Of a stretch of 64,000 nt of DNA, positions 49,026 through 60,455 are shown in pieces. The stretch spans positions 2,514,501-2,578,500 of the forward strand of contig VICG01000007.1 in NCBI GenBank assembly GCA_008692225.1, written 5' to 3'. The notes beneath the pieces were generated by a model. The model did not search any database, had not been told where the DNA came from, and was given only the letters and a program-made list of their open reading frames with translations. Numbering within the stretch: position 1 is the first letter of the stretch; the number at the start of each line of letters is the position of its first letter. Source of the stretch: Monilinia fructicola. Lineage: Eukaryota > Ascomycota > Leotiomycetes > Helotiales > Sclerotiniaceae. Position numbers and translations under genes: made by a program.

Positions 49026-51085
49026 TCAACTTTTAAATCATTCTTTAGATTAACTTTAAGCAAATTTATAGTTTTATTTTCATTAAAATTATAATTTTTT
49101 AATTTAATAATATTAATCATTTTTTAATTTATTTTTCTTTTATTAAAACAAAAATAATTATAAACTATATATTTGTTTTCTTTATAATTAAAATAATCGA
49201 TTTTTAATTTATCATTTTTGTTAACTTTAATAATAATAAAAAAAAAACCTTTTTTTAAATATAATTAAATATCCTATTGCGAAAAAATAATAATTAGAAA
49301 TTGCTTTTATAATAATTTTGTTTAATAAAAGAATAATTAAGTAATTTCATTTATTAAATATTAATTTAAATATTAACATTAATTTTCTTATATTTATTAG
49401 TAAATTCTAATATAATAAAAAAATCAAAAAAGTTAAATATTGCAAAACGAAATGTAAATGTAATTTTCTTTTAAATTGTATAGATTTGTATATTTTGATT
49501 TATATCTAACTCTAAAACTAATTATTGAAATTTCCCCTAAAATACTAAAAAAGAATTATATCTTTATACCTAAATATTAAATATATTTTAGGTTATTATA
49601 ATAAGATTATAATTATAATAAACAATATTTAAAGTCTTAAATATTTAATCCATTATTATATAAGAATTTTTGGAATCTTTATAAAAATATATATAAAAAT
49701 ATTAATTAATAACTCTTATAACCCTATTTCGAAAATATTGAACTTTTAAACCTTTAAGTATCTACAAAATCTTGTTCTTTATAATTTAACATTAATCTTT
49801 ATAATCTACATTTAAAGCTTATTTATTATTCTTTTGTAAAGTATTAACTTCCTTAAATATTTTAAAATTAAATAATTTAAAAAGCTTTTTATTATTAAGA
49901 ATATATAATAAATAAGTTTAAGCCTGTTATTAAAACCGAATAATCTTATTCACCTAAGTTTTTAATTTTTTGTTATATTAACGTTCAATACTATATAATT
50001 TAATCTTATATTGTTTTTCAATTTTATATAGTTTAATTTGTAGATTCTTAAAGTAATTAAGCAACCTCTGATATTTTTCCACTATCTTCAATAAACCTTT
50101 TGAATTACAATCAAAATGTTTATATTATAGAAGATCCTTTCACAATTGTTTAACCTTTTACTAAAGTTCCTAATTATTTTTATTAAGAGCAAAAAACAAA
50201 AATATTATTATATAAAGCTTATTCATTAACAAAATAAAGAATCTTTTATTAACGCTTCTTGAATTAATCAAGGAATTTAAATAATTGCAGAAAATTCTTA
50301 ATATCCATATTTAACTCAGAAAACAAAAGATTTTCTTTTCTCTTCTCATATCAAAAACTAATATTAATTTCGTTAATAAATAATTTATCCGCTATATTAA
50401 TAAAAAATATAAAGAGAAAAATAAAGAATAATTATTACTTTAAATTAATTTTATTATTTTTTTTTTAAAATTGTAATAAAAATCCTTTTTTTATAATAAT
50501 AATAAAAAGAAAAAAAAGAAAAAAAGAATATTTTTTTATTAGAAAAAAAAAAAGCTTTAATGCTTCTATAGTTAATGATTTAATATAACAAATTACTATA
50601 TATAATATAATAATATATTAAATTATTATATAATACTATATAAAACAAATAAAACAAAAAAAAAATTAATTAAAATAAAGAATTTAATAAGAATAAATTT
50701 ATAGAAAATCCATTTTTTAATTTTTATAAAATAAAATAATTTTTTATAAGAAAACAAAGATTTTTTATAAAGCAATATATTGATTATTGTTGGAAAAGAT
50801 TTTAATTTCTTAGATGGATTATATTTCTTAGATTAATACAAATTTAAATTATTTGCAAAATATATAACCGGTATTTAATATCTTATATAAAAATAACCTA
50901 TTTAATTTTAATATTAAAAAAGTTTTAAATGATTTTAAAATATTTAAAGTTAAACGTTTTTTTTTAGTTTTAACGTTATTTAAGATTTTTAATTATAATC
51001 TATAGATATAGCTTTACTTTTTAAATTAGGTAATTCTTTAGTTTTTAATATTACTAAATCGATAAAGAAAAAAGCTTTTTTATTA

Positions 51086-51247
51086 TATTATAATTATATA
51101 TTAAAATGAATTAATAAAGGTTAATTAATTAGAATAAAAAAGCTAAAAAGGGAAAAGATTTTTAAAGGACTTAGAGATCTCTTATATGTATAGTATCGCT
51201 TAGCGTGATGAGATATTACGTGCTTAAGGCATGTGATATTCGTTATA
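51086..51247 (-). repeat. 5' LTR (162 bp) of the minus-strand LTR element
   Basis: On the minus strand it runs from TATAACGAATATCACATG through CACGCTAAGCGATACTATA. The upstream half is well kept; the downstream half is more A/T-changed. Equal length to the other LTR supports the boundaries. Confidence 0.9.
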
Positions 51248-51252
51248 GGGCT

Positions 51253-51390
51253 AAGTAAACATTAGACTAGATGAATATAAAGTGGGTCTAAGGATTTCAT
51301 AGTTGCCCTTTTGGGATTCGTTTTGATAATGGATTGATCGCTACTATGAATTCCCTTATTCGAAACTTTTAATAGTTACCTAAATGTCTC
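51253..51390. other. Short host segment between the LTR element and a MITE
   Basis: Moderate composition (AGTGGGTCTAAGG, GTTGCCCTTTTGGG). No gene seen. Confidence 0.4.
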
Positions 51391-51645
51391 TACTTAGCGT
51401 TGTTTTGGGTCAATGCCGGGCTAAAAATCTACAAAATAATATATCTTTTAAATTCTTTTTTATATATTATAAAACTTTCACTTTTAAGAATTTAAATATA
51501 CTAAACGTTTATTCTTTAACTTAATAATGCTGTAAATCATTATTTATAATTTTTAATTGATTTGTTAATTTATTATAATTTTTTAAAATAAGTTCCGTTT
51601 TTAGTTAATTTTAAGCCCAGCATTGACCCAAAACAACGCCAAGTA
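51391..51645. mobile_element. MITE, 255 bp, with 38-bp TIRs
   Basis: It starts TACTTAGCGTTGTTTTGGGT and ends with the reverse complement of TACTTGGCGTTGTTTTGGGT, followed by CAATGCYGGGCT on both sides. TA flanks suggest TA target duplication. The interior is A/T-rich without coding capacity. Confidence 0.88.
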
Positions 51646-51855
51646 CATACTCACCAACTTTCAATTTCTAATCTATCCTTCTTCTATAAATCTATAGAGC
51701 GTAGCGAAAAGGTCTTCACGGTAGTAGCCCTCGGAGACTCGGAGAGCCAGCGGAGCTATGGATATACAAGAACAAGAATTGACGATCTGGATCCGCCGTC
51801 CATGCAGACTATCATATCCCGTGATTTGTTTCTCTCATGGGCTGTTCATCCTATC
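51646..51855. other. Normal-GC host segment
   Basis: Contains ATG at about 51,762 followed by about 35 sense codons (MDIQEQELTIWIRRP), running into the MITE at 51,856. It could be an upstream exon of the kinase pseudogene or chance. A CTCGGAGA repeat (CCTCGGAGACTCGGAGAG) is at 51,730-51,747. Confidence 0.3.
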
Positions 51856-52344
51856 TGGTCCACCCCGTTCATCAATCCGCCCCATTAGTTGATGGGGTGA
51901 GGGGTAGTATCCCATTCATCAATGTAAGGGATAATTTAAGAGAAGGAGGGTGAAATATTGAAGGGGGGGGAGGGAGGGGGAGGGGCAGGGGTTGATAGCC
52001 ATTAAAGGTATGGTACTTACAACGTTCAAAAAGGGTATTTTTGAGGGAGGCGACAGCAAGTACTGTACCTATACGTCATACTAGTACTCGACGGCGAGGT
52101 GGACCTCGTCGAAGCAGTATTTGATAATAGTTAATATGTCTAATGGATTTGTTTTTATAATACTCTGTATTCGTCTTAATCAAAAAAGCAATATTTATAT
52201 CTTTAAATTATTAACTAACAGGGCACCCCGTCCATCAATCCGTCCGGTTAGTCAATCGGACCACCCCATTACCCAATGGGATGGGGTCAGCCGAATGGGA
52301 CATCCAATTAACTAATGGGATGGATTGATGAACGGGGTGGACCA
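51856..52344. mobile_element. MITE, 489 bp, with GC-rich TIRs and an internal TIR copy
   Basis: It starts TGGTCCACCCCGTTCATCAA and ends with the exact reverse complement of that 20-mer; the TIR continues to about 40 bp (CCCATTAGTTRAT). TATC directly outside both ends looks like a 4-bp target duplication. An extra TIR-like segment, CACCCCGTCCATCAATCC, lies inside at about 52,223, and CACCCCATTACCCAATGGG is a further palindrome. A G-rich run at 51,963-51,993 could form a G-quadruplex. No protein is apparent. Confidence 0.85.
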
Positions 52345-52483
52345 TATCGATAACTTCATCAATGTTAATAAAAACATTTACCTTACTATTTTATGATACC
52401 TAGTGGGTATACGATACAACCTCTTGCCATTCATTCACTTGCACATTCATTCACTCCCGTTACCTGATGGAAGTTTTTATTCC

Positions 52484-53735
52484 ATGACCACTGTCCATTC
52501 ACCTCAATCACCACCACCTACATTTCAATCCAAAAAACATGATGAAATATCCTTTACTCTTGAACTTTACAAAATCAAACATAGTCGGCATATCGGTACA
52601 GGCCGTTGGAACCAAGACAAGACCACCTTCATCCAGCCGAATGAACTTATTGATGTAGAACTAATGCTGGCGCCTCCAGCTCGGGCGGATTTCAAAGTAC
52701 ATGGCATTCACAAAAAACATGCTCATATGTTCTTTCACTATGGTCACTTGCAGATTCCAAAAGCCCAGTCATATCACGAAGTGTTTGTGAATACAACTTC
52801 ATTACAAAGAATGGAGCCTATTGGTTTTGATCACAAGGAACAAGTGTTATCGTTCGGAGCCTTTACATATAAACTAAGCTTCGCACCTTTTGAAGATTCC
52901 ATATAAGATCACCAAAGGAATCTAAAATCCTAAGCAGTTAAGTATCTGAAGGATCAATTATTTTTACCGGAGATTGCCGCGACATCAATATCTTTTGATA
53001 TTCACGCTGACCCATGGATTATCCAGCGTATAGTGGGAGTAGGTGGTTTTGCTCAGGTATATGGTGTTAAGCAAAAAGTTACTTTGGAAGCAGCAGCCGC
53101 CAAATTCTTCATCCGGAACGATACAAATTTTCTACAAATTGTTCGCGAGGATTTTATTCTATTTATACTAATTTCGAGCCCATGCTTACTCAAGAAACGT
53201 ACAGCAACCTACGAGCGAGGTAATCATTGGTATATATAGTTCTGACCTGAGCAACAATTGGGAAAATCGATGCCCAAAGTACAACACCGGAGAGAATGTT
53301 TATTATACTTCAACCTTTAGCTCGAGCATGACTTGGTGATATACAGAACCAACTCAGCGAAAAACACAAACTTGATACTTTGTACCAAGTTTTGAAAGGG
53401 CTTAAAGCATTATACGGTAATGTACCTCCGATGGTTCATCAAAACATTAATCTTTAAATGCCGGTGTTGTATCATAGAAATCAACACAAAAAATCCAGGT
53501 TGTCATTTTAGATTATGGTTAAACCATCTTGATAGATGGAAAACCGAACAATATTCATTCCGCTATGTATGATACATTAGGCTATCAAGCCTTAAAGTTG
53601 AGATCGATACCCTATGACAAGCACTTTGATCTATAGTTTGTTGGTTTTATGAAACTAAAGATGTTTTATGATTCGAAGAAACCATGGGGTCCTTTTCTGA
53701 ATTACCAGAACAGAATGTTTACAAATATTTGTTAA
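52484..53735 (+). pseudogene. FHA-domain serine/threonine protein kinase pseudogene
   Basis: From ATG 52,484 the frame encodes about 140 residues with FHA-like features (KKHAHMFFHYGHLQI, a VFVN segment, LSFGAFTYKLSF). A TAA at 52,904-52,906 and another near 52,937 break it, but the same frame continues into the glycine loop GVGGFAQVYG at about 53,036-53,065 and AAAAKFF. Further on, in other frames, are VHQNINL (53,434-53,454), where HRD has become HQN; LDYG (53,508-53,519) in the DFG place; and DTLGYQALKLRSIPYDKHFDL in the activation and F-helix region. FHA followed by kinase is the order in Rad53/Chk2-type kinases, which act in DNA damage signalling; this copy could also belong to a lineage-expanded kinase family. 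Several stops and shifts show it is dead. HRD-to-HQN and CAA-to-TAA changes are RIP-type. Confidence 0.78.
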
Positions 53736-54930
53736 TTTGTTTACAAGGCTTCAATGCAAATCCTGTTTCTAACTAAATTCTTCAATTGCTTTTTTGGGGT
53801 TCTGATGAATGTATTTCGACTCAAAATGTAATACTTTATTTTTTGCTTTGCGCAATTCCATGATTAATATTCATCATTTTTAGAGCCGATATTGAAAAAG
53901 TTAAGATCCTAATTACCCTATGTAAATAAGTTTTGGTACTTTGTTTTCTCTAATAGATTTTCGCTTTACATAGAAATTCAAATTTATATGTTTTTTAAGG
54001 GGCTTATGTAAGTAGGTACTTTTCGTCACGTCTCTACTAATGTTCTTCACCTTCCCGTCGCATCTCTGCCTCATCGTCAACTTCAACCTCATTTGTATCT
54101 TCAACATTCATACATATTATAGGATTGTTATTTCATCTTATCTCATCTCATCTCTCCTCAGCTATTTTCTCTCTCTCTCCTTTTCCGTCATCTTCTGCTT
54201 CGATCCGATCATTCATCGAAAAATGACTCAGCTCGGTTTTCTTATCTTTCCTTTCCCTTCCCTTCCCTTCCCTTCTTCATTTCATCTGCAACGACAAGGC
54301 TGAACATACTCATTCATTCATCAAATGATATCCTGCTCTCAACATCTTCCCCTTTCCTTCTTTTCTCTTCCAATTATCTGTAACTTTCGGCTTCTTTGTC
54401 TTTCCCTTCCCTTCGATTCCTTTGCGATGATGAAGCAGAAAATAACATGGAAAGTAATCTGCAACGATAAAGTTCAAAAGAATATCGGGAACCATCTGCG
54501 ACAATGAAACTTTTTGGCCTAATCGCTTTGGTGGTGTTTCATTTATTCCAACGGTTGTCTCTTTGAAGCGAAAGGAACGCAGCAGAATGTCAGATCGACA
54601 GAGGAAGAAAGGAGATACAATATTAATACCCTATCCATTACCAACTATCTATTACTTACCATCATCACCATCACCATCGCCATCACTATCACCGTCAACA
54701 ACGCCGTTACCAACACCTACTACTGGCCATCTACCACCGACTACCACCTGCCTTCTACCTCCCACCTACTACCAAACTCTCACTTTCTACTTCCTACCTA
54801 CTACGTGTCATCCACCACCTCCCACTTTCTACTTTTCATCCAATACCTCCCATTTATCACTCATTATTCCTCACCTGCCACCTTTGACCTCCTATCTACC
54901 AACAATCATCTACCATCGATCCATATTCCA
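53736..54930. other. Intergenic, with pyrimidine-rich and CCA-rich simple sequence
   Basis: 53.74-54.02 kb is mildly A/T-rich, perhaps the kinase 3' flank. From 54,030 the plus strand is C/T-rich with CCCTTCCCTTCCCTTCC runs (54,250-54,275). At 54,655-54,925 it is CCATCA- and CCACCTACTA-rich. The open frame through the latter is low-complexity Pro/Thr/Ser/Tyr and is likely leader or promoter DNA of the next gene. Confidence 0.45.
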
Positions 54931-54931
54931 A

Positions 54932-55727
54932 ATGGCTCCAACTATTCACATTATTCAAATTGATAACAATTATCTGCACAAGGACACCATTTTTCCTCAT
55001 CATCTACAATCTTCACATATCTTAAAACTACGTTTAGAAACAAATCTCAACAACCTTTCCAATTCTAGAAGAAAACCCGACCTTATTTGCCGTATCCTGG
55101 CCCATCGTTTAAGATTACATTTTGATACCATGTACACAGCAGATGAAGATGAGTAAACTTTAAGAAGCGGTGGACGACCGTTTCGAACATTTCGTTGTCG
55201 ATATTCCAAATTAATAAAGATGCCTATAATTAAATTGAATGAAAAGTTTCATAAAGGATTGAAGGGGTTGAGAAGAGATGAGGAAGATAGTGATGATGGT
55301 GATGATGATGATAACGACGATAATGGTGGATTTCGTGTCAAATCTATTATGATTTTGGAGATTTTGAAGAAGGAATTCAGATCACAGTATTCCATCTCTG
55401 AATTGGGATCTTCGAGGGGTTTATCTTCAATGAATTCTTCGTTACATTTACTTTTAACTTCAAAACCAGTATCTACTTTAAAGTGAGTTGCCCTCCGCTC
55501 GCTTCCCCTATCTCTCGTTCCCCGCTTCCTTTCCATACCCCTTTTCCTCTCCCTCCTTACCCCTCTCAATTGTCGGGGAGGAAGACTTGGTCAAAACATC
55601 AGCTCCAATAGTCGTAATCGACAGGGACAACTCAAGAGTCTCAATCATCAAAACGGATAATTTGGCGAACCAAATTTTCACCAAATTTACAAGAATTCTT
55701 ACCAAACCATTTTAACGAGTTTGACAT
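54932..55727 (+). CDS. Unrecognised gene or pseudogene, two exons likely
   Basis: An ATG at 54,932 opens about 74 residues (MAPTIHIIQIDNNYLHKDT...TADEDE) to TAA 55,154-55,156. The same frame reopens at once and runs to 55,482 with RPFRTFRCRY, an acidic run of Asp (about residues 110-125) and a Ser-rich end. The TAA could be a point mutation or sit in a missed splice. A 142-bp intron at 55,483-55,624 (GTGAGT...GACAG) joins in frame to 30 more residues (DNSRVSIIKTDNLANQ) ending TAA about 55,714. A different frame (QEFLPNHFNEFDIPVFQLGG, 55,689-55,763) also looks coding, which suggests a frameshift. No family recognised. Confidence 0.4.
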
Positions 55728-55763
55728 ACCAGTATTTCAGCTGGGAGGTTCGGATTACATGTC

Positions 55764-56340
55764 AACACGTGGATAATCAGTGGCTCTGTGTTAATCTATC
55801 AAGACAAGTATGAATTGATTATTTGCTCCTCTTTTTCAATATCCATTTCTATGAGTAAAGTAGGTATGAATTTAGGAAGATGATTTGATTTGAAAATGAT
55901 AACAATGATGTGATGATAATGAATAAAGACAAAGGAATTGATTGGATTTAGTCATTGAAATTGCTGTTTAATATAGGACGAGATAGACAGGAGTTGGTTG
56001 GATTTCATTGTTATTATTATTCGTCTTTGGTATGGGATGGGTGGGAATAGAATGTGTTGAGATAGAATGGGTTGGAATAGATAGAACCTAACTCATAAGT
56101 ATACTCAGCAAAATGGAAGGGATAACAAGGAAAAATGAAAGGCTAATAGACTCACAGTGTTCTGCGTATCCCCTCTTACTTCTTTTCTTTCCTTTTCTTT
56201 CTTTTCCCCTCCCTTTCCTAGTCCGAGGAAAATTTAGGCCTTTCGTTCCCTGCACCCAGCTTTCCTCTTTAACCTTCCTCTCCTATCTAGAGCTCTCCAG
56301 GCGGGAGAAGGGGAGATGCAGAACATTGTCGGCTCAAACA
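55764..56340. other. Intergenic or intron-rich stretch
   Basis: Normal to mildly A/T-rich sequence, with a pyrimidine run at 56,160-56,220. A frame at 56,113-56,433 is mostly Phe/Leu/Ser/Pro and probably accidental. No clear exon. Confidence 0.35.
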
Positions 56341-56722
56341 GGTATACATTCCAACAGAAAACGGAATTGTAAGTATCACCTCGGTAATGACTATGATGTC
56401 TTCATGATATGTAACTTGTCATATATTGATTGATGTGTAGAGTTGAAGTGGTTCAGCTTGAAGATAGGAATATAAGGTGGCTTACGCCTAATGCATAGTC
56501 AAGTGCATATATTCAATCGTATCACAATAGGAATACCCAGATCTCCAAGGGACTTCTACTAATACTGCTGCTTGACAGGGATACAATTCTATTGATGATC
56601 AAAAGATGTTTCGTCGATTTGGGACTGAAGATGTTAATAGGATATTTTTGGAGAAGTTCATGCAAGCTTCACCGGATGTTGCTGAAACCTTTCGCTATCT
56701 CATTAATTACTTAGGAGAATAA
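56341..56722 (+). CDS. 3' exons of an unrecognised gene
   Basis: Three exons fit well: one ending at 56,368, a 72-bp intron 56,369-56,440 (GTAAGT...GTGTAG), an exon from 56,441 reading VEVVQLEDRNIR, an intron ending at 56,578 (branch-like CTACTAATAC, then TTGACAG), and a final exon 56,579-56,722 reading GYNSIDDQKMFRRFGTEDVN and on to NYLGE and TAA. The donor of the second intron may be at 56,477 (GTGGCT) or a little later; a stop follows soon if it is not spliced. The 5' part could belong with the gene at 54.9 kb, but I could not connect them. The product is not recognised. The A/T desert starts right after the stop. Confidence 0.5.
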
Positions 56723-57957
56723 CAAGAAGAAGCTTAAGCGATTACATTTATTTTTAATTTTATAAAAGATAAAGTCGATCCCAGATCTATTTCTCGGGTC
56801 TTTGAGAATGTATATATCCTTTTCGATGATCTTAAATTAAAGTCTTTGTTTCTCTTTATAATATTAAAGTCGAGTCTTTATTTTTATATTAAATGAATAT
56901 TTATTTAAACTTCATAAAGTTATTATTTAAGCTCGAGATATTAATCAAGTTATTATATGCCTTAATAAACTTAATTAAAAACGATTTAATTGTTTAATTA
57001 CTTTTTTCTTATATAGAAAATTTAAATAAATCTCTCGATATTATAAATATTGTATTAATTAAATATAATAAACAAATAATAAAAATTAATATTAATTTAT
57101 ATTATTATATTATTAATTCTATATTTTGTATTTTATATCTTTCCTTCTTTACTTTACTTCTTCTCTTTTATTCTTTTTCTCTTTTATTACTTTTATTCTT
57201 TACCTCTCTTTTCTTTTCTCCCGCTTTTAGTCTAACAAACTTGATTTTTTCGATTTAAGTTTTCCCCACCGGCTCTCCTATACCATTTAAAGCCCTAAGA
57301 AAAGAGGGGAAGGGGTAAAAAGGAATATAATTATTAAGAAGCTATTTTCACTATAAATTTAAATAATTTCATTACTCCTCTTTATTTTTAATTTTAAATT
57401 TTATATCTTCTTTTTTTTTTGTTTTTGATTTCTTTTAACTTTCTTTTTTTGTTTTTATATATATAAACATCTTTTTTAATAGTTCTTTTTAATAATTCTT
57501 TTTGTTTTTAAATTTTAAAGGGTATAAAATATAAGATATTTAAAAAATCTACTTTATCTATATTATAAGAATTAAATTGAAAATTAAAAATAAATAAAGG
57601 TAATATAAATTAATAATTAAAGAAAAACAAATTATAAAGATTGTTTTTAACCCCCGTGTAAATTATATAAAAAAATATAAGATTATAATAATATTTAAAT
57701 AAAATATATATCCTTTTGAATATTAAATTTAATAAAAGATTATTTGATAATAAATTTATTAAATACTTTTGCTTTTAAATAATTATATAATTAATATCTT
57801 TAATAATAATCCGTTATAATATATTATAAATACTTAAACAAAAGTATATAATATATAAAAATAATAATATTATATTATAATAATATATTATATAGTATAT
57901 CTTAATTAAAGTAAAAAAAAATCCAGGTAAAAAGATTATAAATAAGATATTAGTGAA
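56723..57957. other. AT desert, no gene
   Basis: A/T-rich with a C/T-rich stretch at 57,140-57,230 and a short GC patch (CCCCACCGGCTCTCC, near 57,265). No gene seen. The last 65 bases recur after the TIR element at 60,154. Confidence 0.5.
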
Positions 57958-58515
57958 TACTCGGGCGTGTCTTGAAAAAGGTATACGCAAAACAAAAACT
58001 TTAATTACTTAATAAAATCTTAATATAATTTTATATAACTTTATAATATTAAAAACTAGTCTTTAATTTATATATATCTTTTAAAGAAATCATTTATTAA
58101 TTTCTTTATTATAATCATAATGTATTAAAGTTAAAATTTTTTAAAAATTTAACTTTTCATTAATATATTAAATTAAAACTTCATTATAATCAAATTTAAA
58201 AAAAAATAAAATAATAGAAAAATATAATAAGTTTTAAAGTTTTATAATCCTTTTTTAAAAACTTTCAAATATCTACGAGTTTAATATATATGTTGAGATA
58301 AAATTAGAGTATTAAAGTTTTATAATAAAAAGATTTACTTATACAATTGAAATAAGCGAAATTACTTTAAGAGAATTAAGAATTTTTTATAAATTTTATT
58401 CTTATTGTATAACAACTATAACAGTAATAAAACTATAATTATTTTAAAATATTATATAAAAAGTTCACTTATTATTTTATTAATAAGTTAATTTTCAGGT
58501 TTCAAAACTATATAA

Positions 58516-58673
58516 TACTAGCACTCGCGGAAAATAAATTTTCAGACTATGGATTCTTCGAATTTTATTACTTAATGGGGGCTAGCCCCCAAACCCCAAT
58601 CCTTACTTCGTTCGAGGCTAATAAAATTCTACGAATCCATAATCTAAAAATTTATTTTCCGCGAGTGCTAGTA
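58516..58673 (-). mobile_element. Hairpin MITE, copy 3 (158 bp)
   Basis: Same palindrome as copies 1 and 2, in reverse. It starts TACTAGCACTCGCGG and ends CCGCGAGTGCTAGTA. The trinucleotide tract lies to the right, which is the same side of the element as in the other two copies once orientation is considered. Confidence 0.88.
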
Positions 58674-59085
<412 letters not shown>

Positions 59086-59099
59086 ATTAATTAATAATT

Positions 59100-59450
59100 T
59101 ATTTTATTATTTTATTATTTATCATTTATTATTTATTATTTATCATTTATTATTTATTATTTATTATTAATTATTTATTATTTATTATTTATCATTTATT
59201 ATTTATTATTATTATTATTAATTATTTATATTTATTATTTATTATTTATTATTTATTATTTATTATTTATTATTTATTATTATTATTATATTTATTATTA
59301 TTATTTATTATTTATTATTTATTATTTATTATTTATTATTTATTATTTATTATTATTATTTATTATTTATTATTTATCATTTATCATTTATTATTTATCA
59401 TTTATCATTTATTATTTATTATTTATTATTATATTATTATTATTTACTAA
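59100..59450. repeat. (TTATTTA)n array with TTATCATTTA variants
   Basis: Seven-base units TTATTTA, sometimes TCATTTA, with short TTATTATTA inserts. It is the counterpart of the array at 8746-8920, roughly twice as long. Confidence 0.85.
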
Positions 59451-59479
59451 TTACTATTTACTATTTAGAAATAAAATAA

Positions 59480-59695
59480 GCCTATATAGAATAACTGGAA
59501 TGGTATGGACGAAATGGAATGGGCCGAAATAAAATGGCCAAAATGGAATAGCCGAAATGAAATGGTCCGAAATGGAATATAGGCTGAAATGGAATAAGCC
59601 GAAATGAAATAGGCCGAAATAAAATAAGCTGAAATAAAATAGCCAAAATGGAATAGGCCAAAATGAAATAGGTTGAAATAAAATGATTGATTTTT
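59480..59695 (-). repeat. 15-bp minisatellite (composite copy 2)
   Basis: On the minus strand, units such as TTCATTTCGGCCTAT and TCCATTTTGGCTAT repeat about 14 times. It corresponds to 8600-8745 and 17,990-18,515. Confidence 0.85.
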
Positions 59696-60153
59696 TTTCG
59701 CAACAGCTGGAATAATTTAGCTCCGAAGCAAAACGAAATATCGACATTAAAAATTAAGGTTTTTTATTTATTAATGTTCAACCAATTAAAATTTTCACTA
59801 TTTACTTATAACCAATCACATAAACCGCTAAGAATTTAAGGTTTATATTTTTGCATTTTGAACCTCCTATAGTATAAATATAATAATTATATAATATAAC
59901 AAATTAATAAACTAAGATTCTTCGAATCTATTAAAGTTATTTTATTATTTTAAAAAGGTTAAGATTTTAATACTTTTAAACTTTGATTTATAATTACAGT
60001 ATAGTTATTATATTTCAATTAATTAAACCTTAATTATAAATAAATCGTTAATAAAATTATAATATACCAAAATTATAAAGAATTATATTAAAATTTGAAA
60101 GAGTTATATTAATATTTATTTTGTATATGCCTTTTTAAAGACACGCTCGAGTA

Positions 60154-60455
60154 TATAATATATTTTAATTAAAATAAAAAAAGAATTTAAATAAAAAGAT
60201 TATAAATAAAATACTAGTAAATAATACAACAAATATATTAATAAGCTTTTTTAACGTATAATGTTTACCTTGTATGCCCATGAGACGAATATCAAAAATG
60301 AAATTTATTTTAATAAACGACTATATATAAAGTAAAACTTTTATATATTAAGACTTGAACTAATGCTTTACTCAATAAGCGAATAGTTTATAGTTAACAA
60401 TATATACCGGTTATACTTGTTTAAAAACTAAAATCATATATATTCTTTTAACTTT
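60154..60455. other. AT-rich flank
   Basis: The first 60 bases repeat the sequence left of the TIR element. The rest has slightly higher GC (CTTGTATGCCCATGAGACG near 60,270) but no gene. Confidence 0.5.

Larger units (their letters stand above)
47202..51247 (-). mobile_element. Gypsy-like LTR retrotransposon, 4,046 bp, internally deleted and RIP-mutated
   Basis: Two 162-bp LTRs in the same (minus) orientation at 47,202-47,363 and 51,086-51,247, with GGGCT directly outside both (47,197-47,201 and 51,248-51,252), a perfect 5-bp target duplication. The interior is only 3.7 kb, too short for full gag-pol. Minus-strand remnants include an integrase-like segment at about 49,020-48,780 and a downstream stretch (about 48.5-48.3 kb) that could be a decayed chromodomain; I could not find the reverse transcriptase motif. 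It is probably a deletion derivative. Confidence 0.85.

Noticed and set aside
47202..51247. Copia-type classification of the second LTR element
   Set aside because: The only readable protein piece resembles gypsy integrase, and no copia motif was seen; the class remains tentative because reverse transcriptase is missing.
54563..55156. A 197-residue Pro/Thr/Ser/Tyr-rich protein start
   Set aside because: The first 120 residues come from CCA-rich simple sequence; I prefer the internal ATG at 54,932.
59454..59747. Phe-rich pentapeptide repeat protein on the minus strand
   Set aside because: It is the 15-bp minisatellite of the composite repeat translated; copy 1 and the 18-kb copy do not keep the frame.
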